Assembly (NCBI GenBank): GCA_965230565.1 | Contig: CBDDLH010000012.1 | Coordinates: 1 to 64,000 of the forward strand | DNA length: 64,000 nt | DNA from: BCD1 sp965230565 | GTDB taxonomy: Bacteria > Bacteroidota > Bacteroidia > Chitinophagales > Saprospiraceae | Direction of reading: 5' to 3' | Shown: positions 1 to 9,021 of the stretch, in pieces | Layout: each line of letters starts with the position of its first letter | How positions within the stretch are numbered: position 1 is the first letter of the stretch | Notes under the pieces: generated by a model | The model's input: only the letters and a program-made list of their open reading frames with translations | Told to the model about the DNA's origin: nothing | The model's database searches: none | Translations under genes and position numbers: made by a program

Positions 1-762
1 TATGCCAAATCCCCCAAAAGTTATGCCGTCCGGATATCTGGTCCAGCTATAGTTTTCGAAACCAATTTTGGAGAAAATAACCTCCTCCGCCCATTCATCC
101 GTTGGTTTTCCGGCAACTTCCTGGATCATGGCTGATATCAGGTTGGGATCACCGTCGTTATAATGAAAAACGGTGCCCTGTTTATCATTGACCGGCAGGC
201 CCAGCACGAAATCAACACTATTCTCGGGAATCTGCCTGAGCAATTTATCCGTTTGTCCGGATACACCGTCATTACTGAAACCGATACCTGATCGCATAGT
301 TATGAAATTCCGGATCGTTATATCAGATTTATCAGGATGATCAGCAAAGGCTTCAGGCATGTATTTAGACATGGGATCATCTATGGAATCGATCAATCCC
401 TCCTCAAGTGCTTTGCCAACAAGTACGCCCATAAATTGTTTGGTGCAGGACCAGATCAGATCTTTATTGACAATATCCTCCTTATCCTTAAAATAACTCT
501 CCGCAACTAAATGCCCGTTTCGAAAAACCAGCATACTTTTCAAAGGCCATAGATTATCGTCCTCAATGATATCTTTATACACATCCACCAATGCCAGTGA
601 ATCCATGTTTTGAGCCCCGGGTGCAGACAAAAAATGTCCATCCTGGATTTCCACCGGATCAAAAGAATCAAATGGTGCCTTTAGTGTTTCCTCCTTTAAA
701 CAGGAAGACGCTAACCCTGCCACAAGTAAGATGCAGCAATATTTAATCAATCTAATTTTCAT
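1..762 (-). CDS. serine hydrolase, beta-lactamase (class C) fold lipoprotein, 3' end outside window
   Basis: The first 254 codons are visible and the frame is still open at the window edge. The protein begins with a lipoprotein signal peptide (lipobox LASSC, Cys21) and so should be membrane anchored outside the cytoplasm. The class-C beta-lactamase/esterase fold is shown by S105-C-T-K108 (the SxxK nucleophile/base motif) and by the second motif at Y201-N-D203, where most relatives have Y-x-N. Family members are D-aminopeptidases, esterases or penicillin-binding hydrolases; the substrate here is unknown. Its ATG overlaps the TGA of the preceding outer-membrane protein gene by four bases (ATGA), so the two are translationally coupled in one operon behind the operator at 1592-1607. 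Confidence 0.85.
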   Translation of the reverse strand, partial: MKIRLIKYCCILLVAGLASSCLKEETLKAPFDSFDPVEIQDGHFLSAPGAQNMDSLALVDVYKDIIEDDNLWPLKSMLVFRNGHLVAESYFKDKEDIVNKDLIWSCTKQFMGVLVGKALEEGLIDSIDDPMSKYMPEAFADHPDKSDITIRNFITMRSGIGFSNDGVSGQTDKLLRQIPENSVDFVLGLPVNDKQGTVFHYNDGDPNLISAMIQEVAGKPTDEWAEEVIFSKIGFENYSWTRYPDGITFGGFGI

Positions 763-1544
763 GATTTTGATTTTTTCATTCCAAGTTGTTTCCTGAAACT
801 TATGGTGTTGGTCAGATAATTGGCTTTCGGTGTGCCTTCATAAAATGATTGGCTTAAGCTGTAAATAAATGACCAGCCTTTTGGGCTAAAATCCTTTAAA
901 ACGAAGTCCAGTTCTACGAAATACCGCTTATCCTGAAAGGAAAAAGAAAAGTCTGAATGGGCATTTTTCAGGACATCGGAAAACTGTAGGAAGTAAAAGT
1001 AATCTTCCTTTTCAAATGCCGGCCGGGACGTGATACTATAAACAGTTGTAACCAAATTAACAGCCACCTGCTTCTCTAAAACCTGTGTCTCAAAATTGAG
1101 ACAGGGCCCTATGTCGATTGCTGTGAACCAATAGGTGTGACCACTGTGCAATTCGGGATATAAATGATAATTATACCTGACCGCAGCATAAGGCCCGATC
1201 CACAAAGTACTATTGCTGAAATCAATGGGAAACAAGTAATCCAGTTGAACCGGTTTAAAGTTGAAGTTGATGCCGGCAATACCTTTGGCAAAAGAAGCTC
1301 CAAAGCCAAACTCACTTTCAAACCGAAACCGCCGGGCAGAAGTTTTCAGGTCAAAAACATACCCGATCTGTAAATTTGGACCTCTGAAAACCAAACCATA
1401 ATTTACCTGGTCTTTGAGTTCTGCGTAATTGGCCGAGAGGTTGAGATAACTCGTTTTTTGTGCGTTTGCGGCAATTCCCATGCTGAGTAAGAACAAAACC
1501 ATAATCGCTTTAATACTTCGGGATTTGCTATTTAATCGTTCCAT
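759..1544 (-). CDS. small outer-membrane beta-barrel-like protein
   Basis: A 261-residue protein with a signal peptide (hydrophobic stretch ending in ANAQ near residue 29). The mature part is rich in alternating aromatic/hydrophobic and polar residues (segments such as LQIGYVFDL, WIGPYAAVRYNY, RYFVELDFVL), typical of a small Bacteroidota outer-membrane barrel. No named family is recognised. The start is supported by the -7 box at 1562-1569, which leaves a leader of about a dozen bases. It is the first gene of a two-gene operon with the serine hydrolase at 1-762, an arrangement repeated at 18830-19393/17645-18826. Confidence 0.75.
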   Translation of the reverse strand: MERLNSKSRSIKAIMVLFLLSMGIAANAQKTSYLNLSANYAELKDQVNYGLVFRGPNLQIGYVFDLKTSARRFRFESEFGFGASFAKGIAGINFNFKPVQLDYLFPIDFSNSTLWIGPYAAVRYNYHLYPELHSGHTYWFTAIDIGPCLNFETQVLEKQVAVNLVTTVYSITSRPAFEKEDYFYFLQFSDVLKNAHSDFSFSFQDKRYFVELDFVLKDFSPKGWSFIYSLSQSFYEGTPKANYLTNTISFRKQLGMKKSKS

Positions 1545-1561
1545 AATTTTGAATTATAAAA

Positions 1562-1607
1562 CAAACATAAATGCATTCTAAAACCCGCGACCTACTGATT
1601 ATAGTAG
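1562..1607 (-). promoter_or_regulatory. promoter with operator copy (a): CTACT-N6-AGTAG plus -7 box
   Basis: The inverted repeat CTACT-GATTAT-AGTAG lies at 1592-1607. On the minus strand the -7 box TATGTTTG (1569-1562) follows after 22 nt. This operator/box spacing is identical at four other promoters between 13.4 and 20.1 kb. No separate -33 TTG is seen, so the operator occupies its place, as expected for an activator site. It drives the outer-membrane protein/serine hydrolase operon. Confidence 0.7.
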
Positions 1608-1642
1608 TTTGAATTACTTTCGTCTAATTTTTCCTTCAAACA

Positions 1643-1673
1643 TTGAAAGCTGCCTGTAAACACGTTATTTTTG
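1643..1673 (+). promoter_or_regulatory. Bacteroidota-type promoter of the saccharopine-dehydrogenase-like gene
   Basis: TTG at 1643-1645 and TATTTTTG at 1666-1673 fit the Bacteroidota -33/-7 pair, with 20 nt between them. Transcription would start near 1680, leaving a leader of about 40 nt before the ATG at 1723. Confidence 0.6.
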
Positions 1674-1722
1674 TACGGCACCACAATTGACGCTTTACAA
1701 ATTCTCAAACTAATCTGTCATC

Positions 1723-2844
1723 ATGAAAAGCGCTCTTATCCTTGGTGGTTACGGCAATGCCGGATTTCTCATCTCCAAATTTCTGCTTCAGCAAACTACC
1801 GATGTCAAAATCATCGTAGCCGGAAGACGAATACAAAAAGCGGAAGCGGCAGTTAAAGAGTTAAACGAATCCTTCCCTGAAAACAGAGCTTCTGCCCTTC
1901 AGGTCGACATCACTGATACGACAGCCTTTCGGAAAGCATTACAAAAAGCGACCATCGTCGTTAATGCAGCCAGCACCATTCAATTCACCAAACAAATTAC
2001 AGAAGCGGTGCTTCAGGCCGGGCTGGACTATATCGATATTCACCTTTCTTCGCCCCACAAACTCGATGTACTTTTTGCCCTGGAAGAAAAAATAAAATCT
2101 GCAGGATGCTGCTTTTTTACCGACGGAGGATTCCATCCGGGAATTACTTCAACACTGGTACGGCATGCATCAACATTTTTTGACGAACTTCACGTGGCCA
2201 ACATTTACGGAGGTTTAAAAGTGGACTGGGCGGCCATCGATGCCTCTCCTGGTACGATGGAAGAAATGCTGGAAGAGTTCAAACATTATAGTTCTCTGCA
2301 TTTCAAGAATGGTCAATGGAAAACGATGAGTTGGTTGGCCATGCCTGCCCCATATGATTTCGGTCCTCCCTATGGGAAAATGCCTTGCTCACCTATGTTC
2401 CTTCATGAACAAAAAGTACTGCCGGAACTCATCCCTTCTCTCAGGGAAACCGGATTCTATGTCAGCGGATTTAACCCTTTTATGGATTTATTCCTGTTGC
2501 CCCTGATTATGCTTTTCATTAAAATACCTTTCAGGTTTTTCCAAAATATAGCTTTTAAACTTTTTAGTTTCGGTTTTAAATTCAGTAAACCTCCGTATGG
2601 CGTCCGGTTGATTACCGATTGCAAAGGCATTAAATCCGGGCAGGAAAGAAAAATGAAGTTCATGCTTGAACACAATGATGAATATCTGTTGACGGCCGTA
2701 CCAACTGTTGCTTGTCTGCTCCAGTATCTGGATGATTCCATCAAAAAACCAGGCCTATGGTTCCAGGCCAATGCTGTAGAACCGCGTCGATTTTTTGAAG
2801 ACATGGGCAAAATGGGTTTGCCGCTTAAGGTTGAGGAGGGATAA
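1723..2844 (+). CDS. saccharopine dehydrogenase-like NAD(P)-binding protein
   Basis: 373 residues. The N-terminus is a Rossmann fold with the dinucleotide motif GGYGNAG (residues 8-14) followed by a basic loop AGRR that favours NADP. The overall form matches the saccharopine dehydrogenase/SCCPDH-like group, in which many members have no proven lysine-pathway role. A hydrophobic stretch near residues 250-280 (LFLLPLIMLF) suggests membrane association, as in the SCCPDH branch. It stands alone behind its own promoter, divergent from the outer-membrane/hydrolase operon. The substrate cannot be read from the sequence. Confidence 0.8.
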   Translation: MKSALILGGYGNAGFLISKFLLQQTTDVKIIVAGRRIQKAEAAVKELNESFPENRASALQVDITDTTAFRKALQKATIVVNAASTIQFTKQITEAVLQAGLDYIDIHLSSPHKLDVLFALEEKIKSAGCCFFTDGGFHPGITSTLVRHASTFFDELHVANIYGGLKVDWAAIDASPGTMEEMLEEFKHYSSLHFKNGQWKTMSWLAMPAPYDFGPPYGKMPCSPMFLHEQKVLPELIPSLRETGFYVSGFNPFMDLFLLPLIMLFIKIPFRFFQNIAFKLFSFGFKFSKPPYGVRLITDCKGIKSGQERKMKFMLEHNDEYLLTAVPTVACLLQYLDDSIKKPGLWFQANAVEPRRFFEDMGKMGLPLKVEEG

Positions 2845-2849
2845 CTTTT

Positions 2850-2877
2850 GGTTGCTGGTTACTGGTTGCTGGTTGCT
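2850..2877 (+). repeat. 7-bp tandem repeat, GGTTGCT/GGTTACT, 4 units
   Basis: Four abutting heptads (GGTTGCT, GGTTACT, GGTTGCT, GGTTGCT) directly after the preceding stop codon. The same unit recurs at 14213, 30514 and 60241, and in complementary orientation at 3214-3248. Confidence 0.85.
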
Positions 2878-2957
2878 GTTACGGACTCTTAAAAAGCCGT
2901 GGTAATTTAGTGAAAACTGAATATCTTGCTTATGAGTCGACTAATAGCTTAATTGCT

Positions 2958-3084
2958 CCGCGCTTCAGCGCGGTGGAAAAATAAAGCAGGTATCCGAGGG
3001 CTTTAGCCCTTTCGTACATTAACAAAAGGCCTAAAGGCCTGAAATTCTACTCCAATCAATGGGCACCGCGCTGAAGCACGGTGC
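2958..3084. repeat. palindrome array A (four hairpins, REPIN-like)
   Basis: Four small hairpins in 127 bp: 2958-2973 (loop TTCA), 2997-3010 (AGGGC-TTTA-GCCCT), 3027-3040 (AGGCC-TAAA-GGCCT) and 3063-3084 (loop TGAA, one stem mismatch). The two outer hairpins are inverted copies of each other. All share a C-TTYA-G or C-TRAA-G core. The same set in opposite order forms array B at 52230-52362. It sits in a 452-bp spacer together with heptad repeats at both ends. Confidence 0.85.
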
Positions 3085-3213
3085 AATTGAAGTATTTTGA
3101 AATTGAAAATTCTACTGTTGATTAGCATTATTAATAAAAACCAAGGACTTTCCCTTAGTGTACTGCTGACTCAAAAATCCATTGATATTTAAGATCCTCC
3201 TCAAAAACGTGTT

Positions 3214-3248
3214 AACCCGCAACCGGTAATAAGCAACCAGCCATTAAT
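3214..3248 (-). repeat. 7-bp tandem repeat, complementary heptads
   Basis: Degenerate heptads read AACCCGC, AACCGGT, AATAAGC, AACCAGC, CATTAAT. They are the reverse-complement type of the GGTTGCT units at 2850-2877, so the two tracts face each other across palindrome array A. Confidence 0.6.
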
Positions 3249-3253
3249 AACCT

Positions 3254-3261
3254 TATATTTG
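3254..3261 (+). promoter_or_regulatory. -7 box TATATTTG
   Basis: A perfect TAnnTTTG match 35 nt before the ATG at 3297. No clear -33 TTG is visible at the usual distance. Confidence 0.5.
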
Positions 3262-3296
3262 TAGAAAAGCGATGCTCTCCTTTACAACAATTGACT

Positions 3297-4040
3297 ATGA
3301 CAACTGACCAAACGTCGAAAAAAGGCAGCAACCTGGGTTGCATGTTGAGGATCATCGGTATTATTATCGGAATCGAAGTTTTCCTGTTTTTGCTAAATAC
3401 TGTTAAAAGCTGGATACTGGCTGATGAAAATGCCCAGGCGCTGGAAGTATTTCACAATAACTATATCGTTTTTCAAAAATACTACCTTACCATTCCTTTT
3501 GGTTCCTTCGGGGCAAGGGCTTTGATTGGCTTTGTCATTTCTTTTATAGCTGCCATTTTGATCTATGGAATTACCTACTTTCTTACCAGAAATATTACAC
3601 AGGAAAAAAGAGAAGAAGTCAGAAGTAATTCTACTGCAAATATTTTTTGGATTCTGATAATATATTTCATCCTCAATGCATTTTTTCTGCCTCAGCAAAA
3701 AGTGATCCTGGATCCCGAAAAACAGCAAATTGACATCAAGCAATACAAAAGCTGGTATTTTTTTCAATCACCCTTCAATCCCGATATACATACGCTTTCT
3801 TTTGAAGACATCTCCGGATTTGAATATGAATATTACCACGATACTTTTCGGGGGAGTACCAATTATTTTATTGACCTGTATTGCATCACTCATTCAGGAG
3901 ACACTATCGCTATCGGTCATTCCATGACCCATCACGGGGAATTTGGCATTTTCGATTTCAAATCCCAGGAGGAAAGAGATATTAAGGCAAAAAAACAGGC
4001 AGAAGCCACTATCAAAGCATTAAACAGTATAACCGAATAA
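3297..4040 (+). CDS. uncharacterised membrane protein
   Basis: 247 residues from the ATG; an in-frame TTG two codons earlier is a less likely start. Three hydrophobic segments lie near residues 15-36, 75-95 and 116-131, followed by a soluble C-terminal domain of about 110 residues with a PH-like feel (a strand-rich stretch with SFEDISGFEYEYY). No known family is recognised. It ends three bases before the next ATG (4044) and is probably co-transcribed with the E2-like gene. Confidence 0.7.
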   Translation: MTTDQTSKKGSNLGCMLRIIGIIIGIEVFLFLLNTVKSWILADENAQALEVFHNNYIVFQKYYLTIPFGSFGARALIGFVISFIAAILIYGITYFLTRNITQEKREEVRSNSTANIFWILIIYFILNAFFLPQQKVILDPEKQQIDIKQYKSWYFFQSPFNPDIHTLSFEDISGFEYEYYHDTFRGSTNYFIDLYCITHSGDTIAIGHSMTHHGEFGIFDFKSQEERDIKAKKQAEATIKALNSITE

Positions 4041-4043
4041 AAA

Positions 4044-4833
4044 ATGTCCGACCGAAAAAACAAAGGATATTCCATCAGACCATTATCCTTCAACCGGCAA
4101 ATGGTCATTGCCTCTATTGCGGGAAATAAACGATCCGCCATTCACTCTATTTTGGAGGTGGACGTAACCCAACCCAGATCTCTTTTCAGGGATCATTTTG
4201 AAAAAACAGGCGAGAAACTCTCTTTCACCGCTTACCTGGTAAAATGCCTTGCGATGACCCTTGAAAAACACCCGGAATTCAATGCCTTTATCAAAGGAAG
4301 AAAGATGATCCTTTTGGAAGACATAACAATTAGTGTTCTGGTTGAAAGAGAATTCAACGGTGAAAAGGTACCGGAACCGGTGGGCATTAAGTCCGCTAAC
4401 GAGAAACCTTACCGGCAAATTCATGATGAGATCCGGCAGGCGAAAAGCTTGGCCGGGGAGCAAATGGGCAATCTGTCCAAGTTCTTCCTGGATCAGATTC
4501 ATTCCCCGATTTCTGTTGAAACTTTTCGTGAGGCTGGCAGACAGGAATATTTCCATGGCCAAAAAATACGGAAAGGTTGCTGTGACGGCTGTTGGTATGT
4601 TCGGTAATTCCTCAGCCTGGTTCATTCCGCATGGCACGGCAACCGTCTTGCTGACCGTTGGAAGCATCAGCGAAAAATTCTCCCGGGTAAACAATGAATA
4701 TGCTGCCCGGGAGATCCTGCACCTGACCGCCAGCTTTGACCATGAATTGATCGATGGTGCTCCGGCGGCGAGGTTTATGAAAGAGTTTGTAAAGTTAATA
4801 GAAAGTGGGTCTGAACTGGAATCTCAGTTGTAA
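4044..4833 (+). pseudogene. 2-oxoacid dehydrogenase E2-type acyltransferase domain, frameshifted
   Basis: Two overlapping reading frames together encode one catalytic domain of the lipoamide acyltransferase (E2) family. The first frame (to 4607) carries the N-terminal two thirds. The second, open through 4833, carries the C-terminal part with the active-site signature FDHELIDGAPAARF (the DHxxxDG motif). The frames join if one T is dropped from the TTTT run at 4523-4526, giving a product of about 262 residues that reads on smoothly as TFVRLADR. There is no lipoyl domain or peripheral-subunit-binding domain, so it is a stand-alone acyltransferase domain rather than a full E2. Sequencing error and a real lesion are both possible; similar single-base lesions occur at 8860, 12271 and 12838. 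Confidence 0.8.
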
Positions 4834-4917
4834 AATTACCATTAAATCTAAAATCAAAATTTGTTCTGGTTGGAGTTTTTTGTAATTTAAGAGCATGTAT
4901 CCATTCAATATTTTGAT

Positions 4918-6717
4918 ATGAAACGATTGATCCTATTCTGCTTATTCATTTTCCCCTCTCTTATCATCAATGCGCAGATTTATTCAGACTATATCGGCGG
5001 GGGTAATTCTGAAGGAATAACTATTACCACCAGCGATGCCTTGCAGGTAGACGGCTGGGAAGAAATAGCTTCTGGCCAAAACACCCTGAACGGAGCTGGC
5101 CTGGAAGGCAAATTGGTGGATGCCTCGAGATTTCTTTCCCAGGCAACCTTCGGTGCTTCACAGCAGTTGATAGAAGAAGTAGCCATGATGGATTTTGAAG
5201 ACTGGATCGACCAACAAGCGGAGATCAATCCAGCCTATTTATTACCCGTGATGATCGACGTTTATAATCTGGGGAAACAAATTTATGTAGACAACGGAGG
5301 ATTTGAGGTGAACTATACTGACAGTCCTGAATGGGAACATTTTGACTATGCCTGGTGGCAACTGAACATGACCAATGAAGACCTTCTAAGACAGCGGGTT
5401 GCTTTTGCCCTGAGCGAGATCTTTGTCATTTCCATTCACTCTGACTTATTAAACCGTGGCGAGGCAGTAGCTGATTATTACGATGTTCTAATCGATAATG
5501 CGCTGGGTAATTATAAAGATCTGTTGTTTGACGTAACCTTGCATCCAAGTATGGGCGTTTATTTGAGTCACCTGAATAACCCAAGAGCTATCCCGGAACA
5601 AAATATCCATCCCGATGAAAATTACGCCCGGGAAGTCATGCAGCTCTTTTCCATCGGCCTTTATGAACTCAACCAGGATGGCAGCAGGAAAACCGATGCA
5701 CAAGGGAATTTCATCCCCACTTACGACAATAATGATATTAGCGAGTTTGCCAAAGTATTTACCGGACTCGGTGCCGGAGGCGTAATTTCTCAGGAGGATA
5801 ATTTTCCCCCTCAATTCTTCCTTTCCCAGGGTAATATTGACTTCACTGTACCCATGGCCATGTATGAAAACTGGCATGAACCAGGGGAAAAACATTTATT
5901 GAATGGTTTTGTAATTCCGGATGGTCAAACAGGTATGCAAGATGTTGAGATGGCGGTAGATCACCTTTTCAATCATCCAAACGTGGGTCCGTTTATCGGA
6001 AGACTCTTAATTCAGAGACTCATCAAATCGAATCCTACACCGGAATACATTTCCCGGGTTGCAGAAGCTTTTAGTGATAATGGACAGGGCGTTCGTGGTG
6101 ACATGAAAGCTGTCGTCAAAGCCATTTTGCTCGACGAAGAAGCAAGGACCTGTGCATGGTTGAATGATCCAGTGCATGGGAGATTACGGGAACCCATTAA
6201 TCGTTATACACAATTTGCCAGAGTTGCAGGTGCAGATAATCCTCTTGGGATCTTCTGGAACGACGGCAGGGATTTTGAAGCTTTAACCGGCCAGCATCCA
6301 TTGCATTCTCCTTCCGTATTCAACTTTTTCCTGCCTGACTTTCAACCGAACGGTCCCATATCGGAAATGGACCTCGTTGGACCTGAGTATCAAATTCACA
6401 ATACCCGGACAAGCATCGGTTATGTAAATTACGTCAATGAATGGACCGTCGAAGAGAATCTTTTCAACACTTACGAGAATTCAGTAACAGATACCGACAC
6501 CGATTTCTCCTGGTTATTGTATTACGCCAAGGATTCTGAAGTGCTGATCAATAAATTGGATGTACTACTCACCAACGGTCAGCTTTCAGACGATACAAGA
6601 GCTATTATAAAAACAGCCATTGAACCATTTAACGACAATACCGCCGGAGACTTTTTACGATTGAAAATGGCCCTTTATTTGTTTATGATCAGTCCCGATT
6701 ATAATGTCATGAGATAA
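4918..6717 (+). CDS. DUF1800 family secreted protein
   Basis: 599 residues with an N-terminal signal peptide (ending INAQ near residue 20). The body matches DUF1800: the opening ASRFLSQATFGAS segment, the NYAREVMQLFSIGLYEL block, LREPINRYTQFAR and the HPLHSPSVFNFF block near the C-terminus. Biochemical function is not established for the family. Almost always, as here, its gene is followed at once by a DUF1501 gene (9 bp gap), and the pair is frequent in Bacteroidota and Planctomycetes; the two are probably exported and act together. Confidence 0.9.
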   Translation: MKRLILFCLFIFPSLIINAQIYSDYIGGGNSEGITITTSDALQVDGWEEIASGQNTLNGAGLEGKLVDASRFLSQATFGASQQLIEEVAMMDFEDWIDQQAEINPAYLLPVMIDVYNLGKQIYVDNGGFEVNYTDSPEWEHFDYAWWQLNMTNEDLLRQRVAFALSEIFVISIHSDLLNRGEAVADYYDVLIDNALGNYKDLLFDVTLHPSMGVYLSHLNNPRAIPEQNIHPDENYAREVMQLFSIGLYELNQDGSRKTDAQGNFIPTYDNNDISEFAKVFTGLGAGGVISQEDNFPPQFFLSQGNIDFTVPMAMYENWHEPGEKHLLNGFVIPDGQTGMQDVEMAVDHLFNHPNVGPFIGRLLIQRLIKSNPTPEYISRVAEAFSDNGQGVRGDMKAVVKAILLDEEARTCAWLNDPVHGRLREPINRYTQFARVAGADNPLGIFWNDGRDFEALTGQHPLHSPSVFNFFLPDFQPNGPISEMDLVGPEYQIHNTRTSIGYVNYVNEWTVEENLFNTYENSVTDTDTDFSWLLYYAKDSEVLINKLDVLLTNGQLSDDTRAIIKTAIEPFNDNTAGDFLRLKMALYLFMISPDYNVMR

Positions 6718-6726
6718 AAATGAATT

Positions 6727-8127
6727 ATGAATAAATTCTACAAATCAAGAAGACAATTCCTCAAAGATTTCGGCATGACGGCACTGGGTATGACAGCTGC
6801 TACTTCTGTTTTCCAGCTCAATGCCATCAATGCGGCTTTTTTGAATAATTCAGCTTTGGACGATGAATACAAAGCATTGGTTTGCTTCTTCCATCTGGGA
6901 GGGAATGACTCCTTTAACATACTCATCCCAAGAGGAACCAATGAGTACAATGAATATGCAGAAACCCGTTCCAACCTCGCCATTCCACAGAACGATATTC
7001 TTCCCATTTATCCAACAACCACCGATGGTAACCAATATGGATTACATCCAAGTTTGCCCGGTTTGCAACAGTTGTTCAATGGCGGCAAGTTATCCTTCCT
7101 GAGCAATGTTGGATCGATGATAGTGCCTACAACAAAATATGATTTTCAAAATGGTCTGGTCCCTTTACCCCTGGGGCTATTCTCCCATTCGGATCAGATC
7201 CAGCAATGGCAAACCGCCTCTCCTCATCTCAGAACGCCTTATGGCTGGGGAGGTGAATTGGCCAATATGATGCAGGAGCTGAACACCAATGAAAACATCT
7301 CCATGAATATCTCCACGGTTGGGACCAATGTTTTCCAATACGGGCAAAATATTGTGGAATTCTCCGTAAGTCCTTACAGTGGCAGCCAGGGCATCACCGG
7401 CTACGACCCACAGGCACAGGGTTTTGATAAACACAGAACACAGGCGATCGATGCCATGCTCGATTTGAATTATTCAGACATCTATAAAGAAACCTATGCA
7501 CGAGTGTTGAAAAACGCCCGGGACGGAAGTCGCGAGTTCCAGGAAGCCATTCAGAATGTTACCCCTTTGAATACTGTCTTTTCCAACAACGGCATTTCTC
7601 AAAGTTTCAATATCATTACTAAGGTGATCCAGGCAAGAGAAACCCTTGGTTTTAAAAGACAAATATTTTACGTAGGATACGGTGGATGGGATCACCATGA
7701 TAACCTGCTAACAGGCCAGGCAGGCAGATTGACCGTCGTCGATAATGCTATGGCAGAATTCGCTTCTGCCCTGGAAGAAATTGGCATGTTCGACAGTGTT
7801 ACCACCTTCACCATTTCCGAATTCGGAAGAACCCTTACTTCAAACGGTGACGGCAGCGACCATGCCTGGGGTGGAAATGTGATGGCCATGGGTGGTGGCG
7901 TCAACGGAGGAAACATGTTTGGCACCTTCCCTTCGCTGGAAATCAACAATCCGCTCGATGTAGGAAACGGTGTCCTGATTCCCACAACAGCTAACGACCT
8001 GTACTTTGCAGAACTCGCCATGTGGTTCGGGGTAAGCCCCTCAGACCTGAGCACCTTATTCCCTAACATCGGTAATTTTTACGATACCGGCTCAGGAGAA
8101 GCGCCTTTGGGAATGATTGAATATTAG
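6727..8127 (+). CDS. DUF1501 family protein with twin-arginine signal
   Basis: 466 residues. The N-terminus has a twin-arginine motif (RRQFLKDFG) followed by an alanine-rich hydrophobic stretch, indicating Tat export in folded form, which fits a metalloenzyme. DUF1501 belongs to the alkaline-phosphatase/sulfatase superfamily. Matching pieces are FHLGGNDSFN near residue 55, GWDHHDN near 320 and SEFGRTLTSNGDGSDHAWGG near 360-380, rich in Asp/His that could hold metals. It directly follows the DUF1800 gene. The reaction is unknown. Confidence 0.9.
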   Translation: MNKFYKSRRQFLKDFGMTALGMTAATSVFQLNAINAAFLNNSALDDEYKALVCFFHLGGNDSFNILIPRGTNEYNEYAETRSNLAIPQNDILPIYPTTTDGNQYGLHPSLPGLQQLFNGGKLSFLSNVGSMIVPTTKYDFQNGLVPLPLGLFSHSDQIQQWQTASPHLRTPYGWGGELANMMQELNTNENISMNISTVGTNVFQYGQNIVEFSVSPYSGSQGITGYDPQAQGFDKHRTQAIDAMLDLNYSDIYKETYARVLKNARDGSREFQEAIQNVTPLNTVFSNNGISQSFNIITKVIQARETLGFKRQIFYVGYGGWDHHDNLLTGQAGRLTVVDNAMAEFASALEEIGMFDSVTTFTISEFGRTLTSNGDGSDHAWGGNVMAMGGGVNGGNMFGTFPSLEINNPLDVGNGVLIPTTANDLYFAELAMWFGVSPSDLSTLFPNIGNFYDTGSGEAPLGMIEY

Positions 8128-8155
8128 GCGGAGGCTAAGGAAAGGCCTTTTATTT

Positions 8156-8192
8156 ATCTGCGAAAATCTGCGCGATCTGCGCGATCCGCGTG
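8156..8192 (+). repeat. 9-bp tandem repeat ATCTGCGCG
   Basis: Units ATCTGCGAA, ATCTGCGCG, ATCTGCGCG, ATCCGCGTG with one extra A between the first two. It lies in the 93-bp spacer between the DUF1501 gene and the next gene and belongs to the class of short-unit intergenic tandem repeats seen throughout the window. Confidence 0.75.
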
Positions 8193-8220
8193 AACCTTAA
8201 AAAATGACAAAACCTCAATC

Positions 8221-8971
8221 ATGAAAAATATATTTCTTCTAATGACCATCATTTTGACAGCCCAAAGTCTGTCCTCCCAGTGCTTTCCCGACAGGCATAA
8301 CTCCACCTGGTTCGATGGTTGGTTATCCTGCTCAACCTCATCCAGTCCAAATCCAACCAGGGGAGATTCTCATTGGATATTATACAACCTGCAGCACAAC
8401 TATCAGCTCGGGCAAATGCACGTCTGGAACACCAATGCCGAGGATTACCTGGCAGATGGAATTAAAGACCTCGTGATCGATGTTTCTCTTGACGGTATTA
8501 ACTGGACGGAGGTGGGTGTTTTCCAATTCGAACAAGCAAACGGTAGTTCAACCTATGAAGGCTTTTCCGGCCCTGACCTCGACGGGATTGAAGCCAAATA
8601 CCTGTTAATTACAGCTTTGTCCAACTGGGGAGGGTGGTGTTACGGTTTTAGTGAAGTGAAAATTGAGGTGCTTGGGGTCACAACGGATATTGAAGAAAGT
8701 ATTGCCCGGAATTGTCTGTCAGTAGATATTTACCCGAATCCCATTTCGGACCGGTCCAAAGCCAGGATTCAGGCAAACTGTTCTTCTTCGGCAATTAACT
8801 ATTCCGTTCAGGATGTCACGGGAAGAACCCTGTTTGCAGGAACCATCCAACACCTTGGGAAAACAAACCGAACTGGATCTGAATTTCGCAGGAATGAACG
8901 CCGGAAGTTACCTGCTTCACCTGGAGCAGAATGGCATAAAAGTTATTGAAAAATTGATTCGAATTGACTGA
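8221..8971 (+). pseudogene. T9SS-exported discoidin-like protein, frameshifted near the C-terminus
   Basis: A signal peptide (ending SLSSQ) precedes a domain of about 130 residues that resembles an F5/8-type C (discoidin) fold (DSHWILYNL, LVIDVSLDGINWTEVG, FSEVKIEVLG). Next comes the opening of a type A T9SS sorting domain (VDIYPNPISD). The frame as given runs to 8949 with a nonsense tail. Dropping one A of the AAAA run at 8860-8863 restores a normal sorting-domain ending (GMNAGSYLLHL to EKLIRID) and a stop at 8969-8971, about 250 residues in all. The intact reading is therefore almost certainly the real one. It lies between the DUF1800/DUF1501 pair and another T9SS cargo gene. Confidence 0.8.
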
Positions 8972-9021
8972 CCACCCGATTGAGTTAAAACAGCTTTTGG
9001 TCTGATTCAAAAATTTCACTC

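Noticed and set aside
2850..2877. CRISPR array
   Set aside because: Units of 7 bp abut with no spacers and there are no cas genes; the same holds for the other tandem tracts.
4083..4694. Minus-strand open frame opposite the frameshifted E2-like gene
   Set aside because: The plus strand carries the DHxxxDG acyltransferase signature across both frames; the antisense frame has no known domain.
4044..4833. Two separate genes in place of one frameshifted E2-like gene
   Set aside because: The two frames cover consecutive parts of one catalytic domain and join by removal of a single T.
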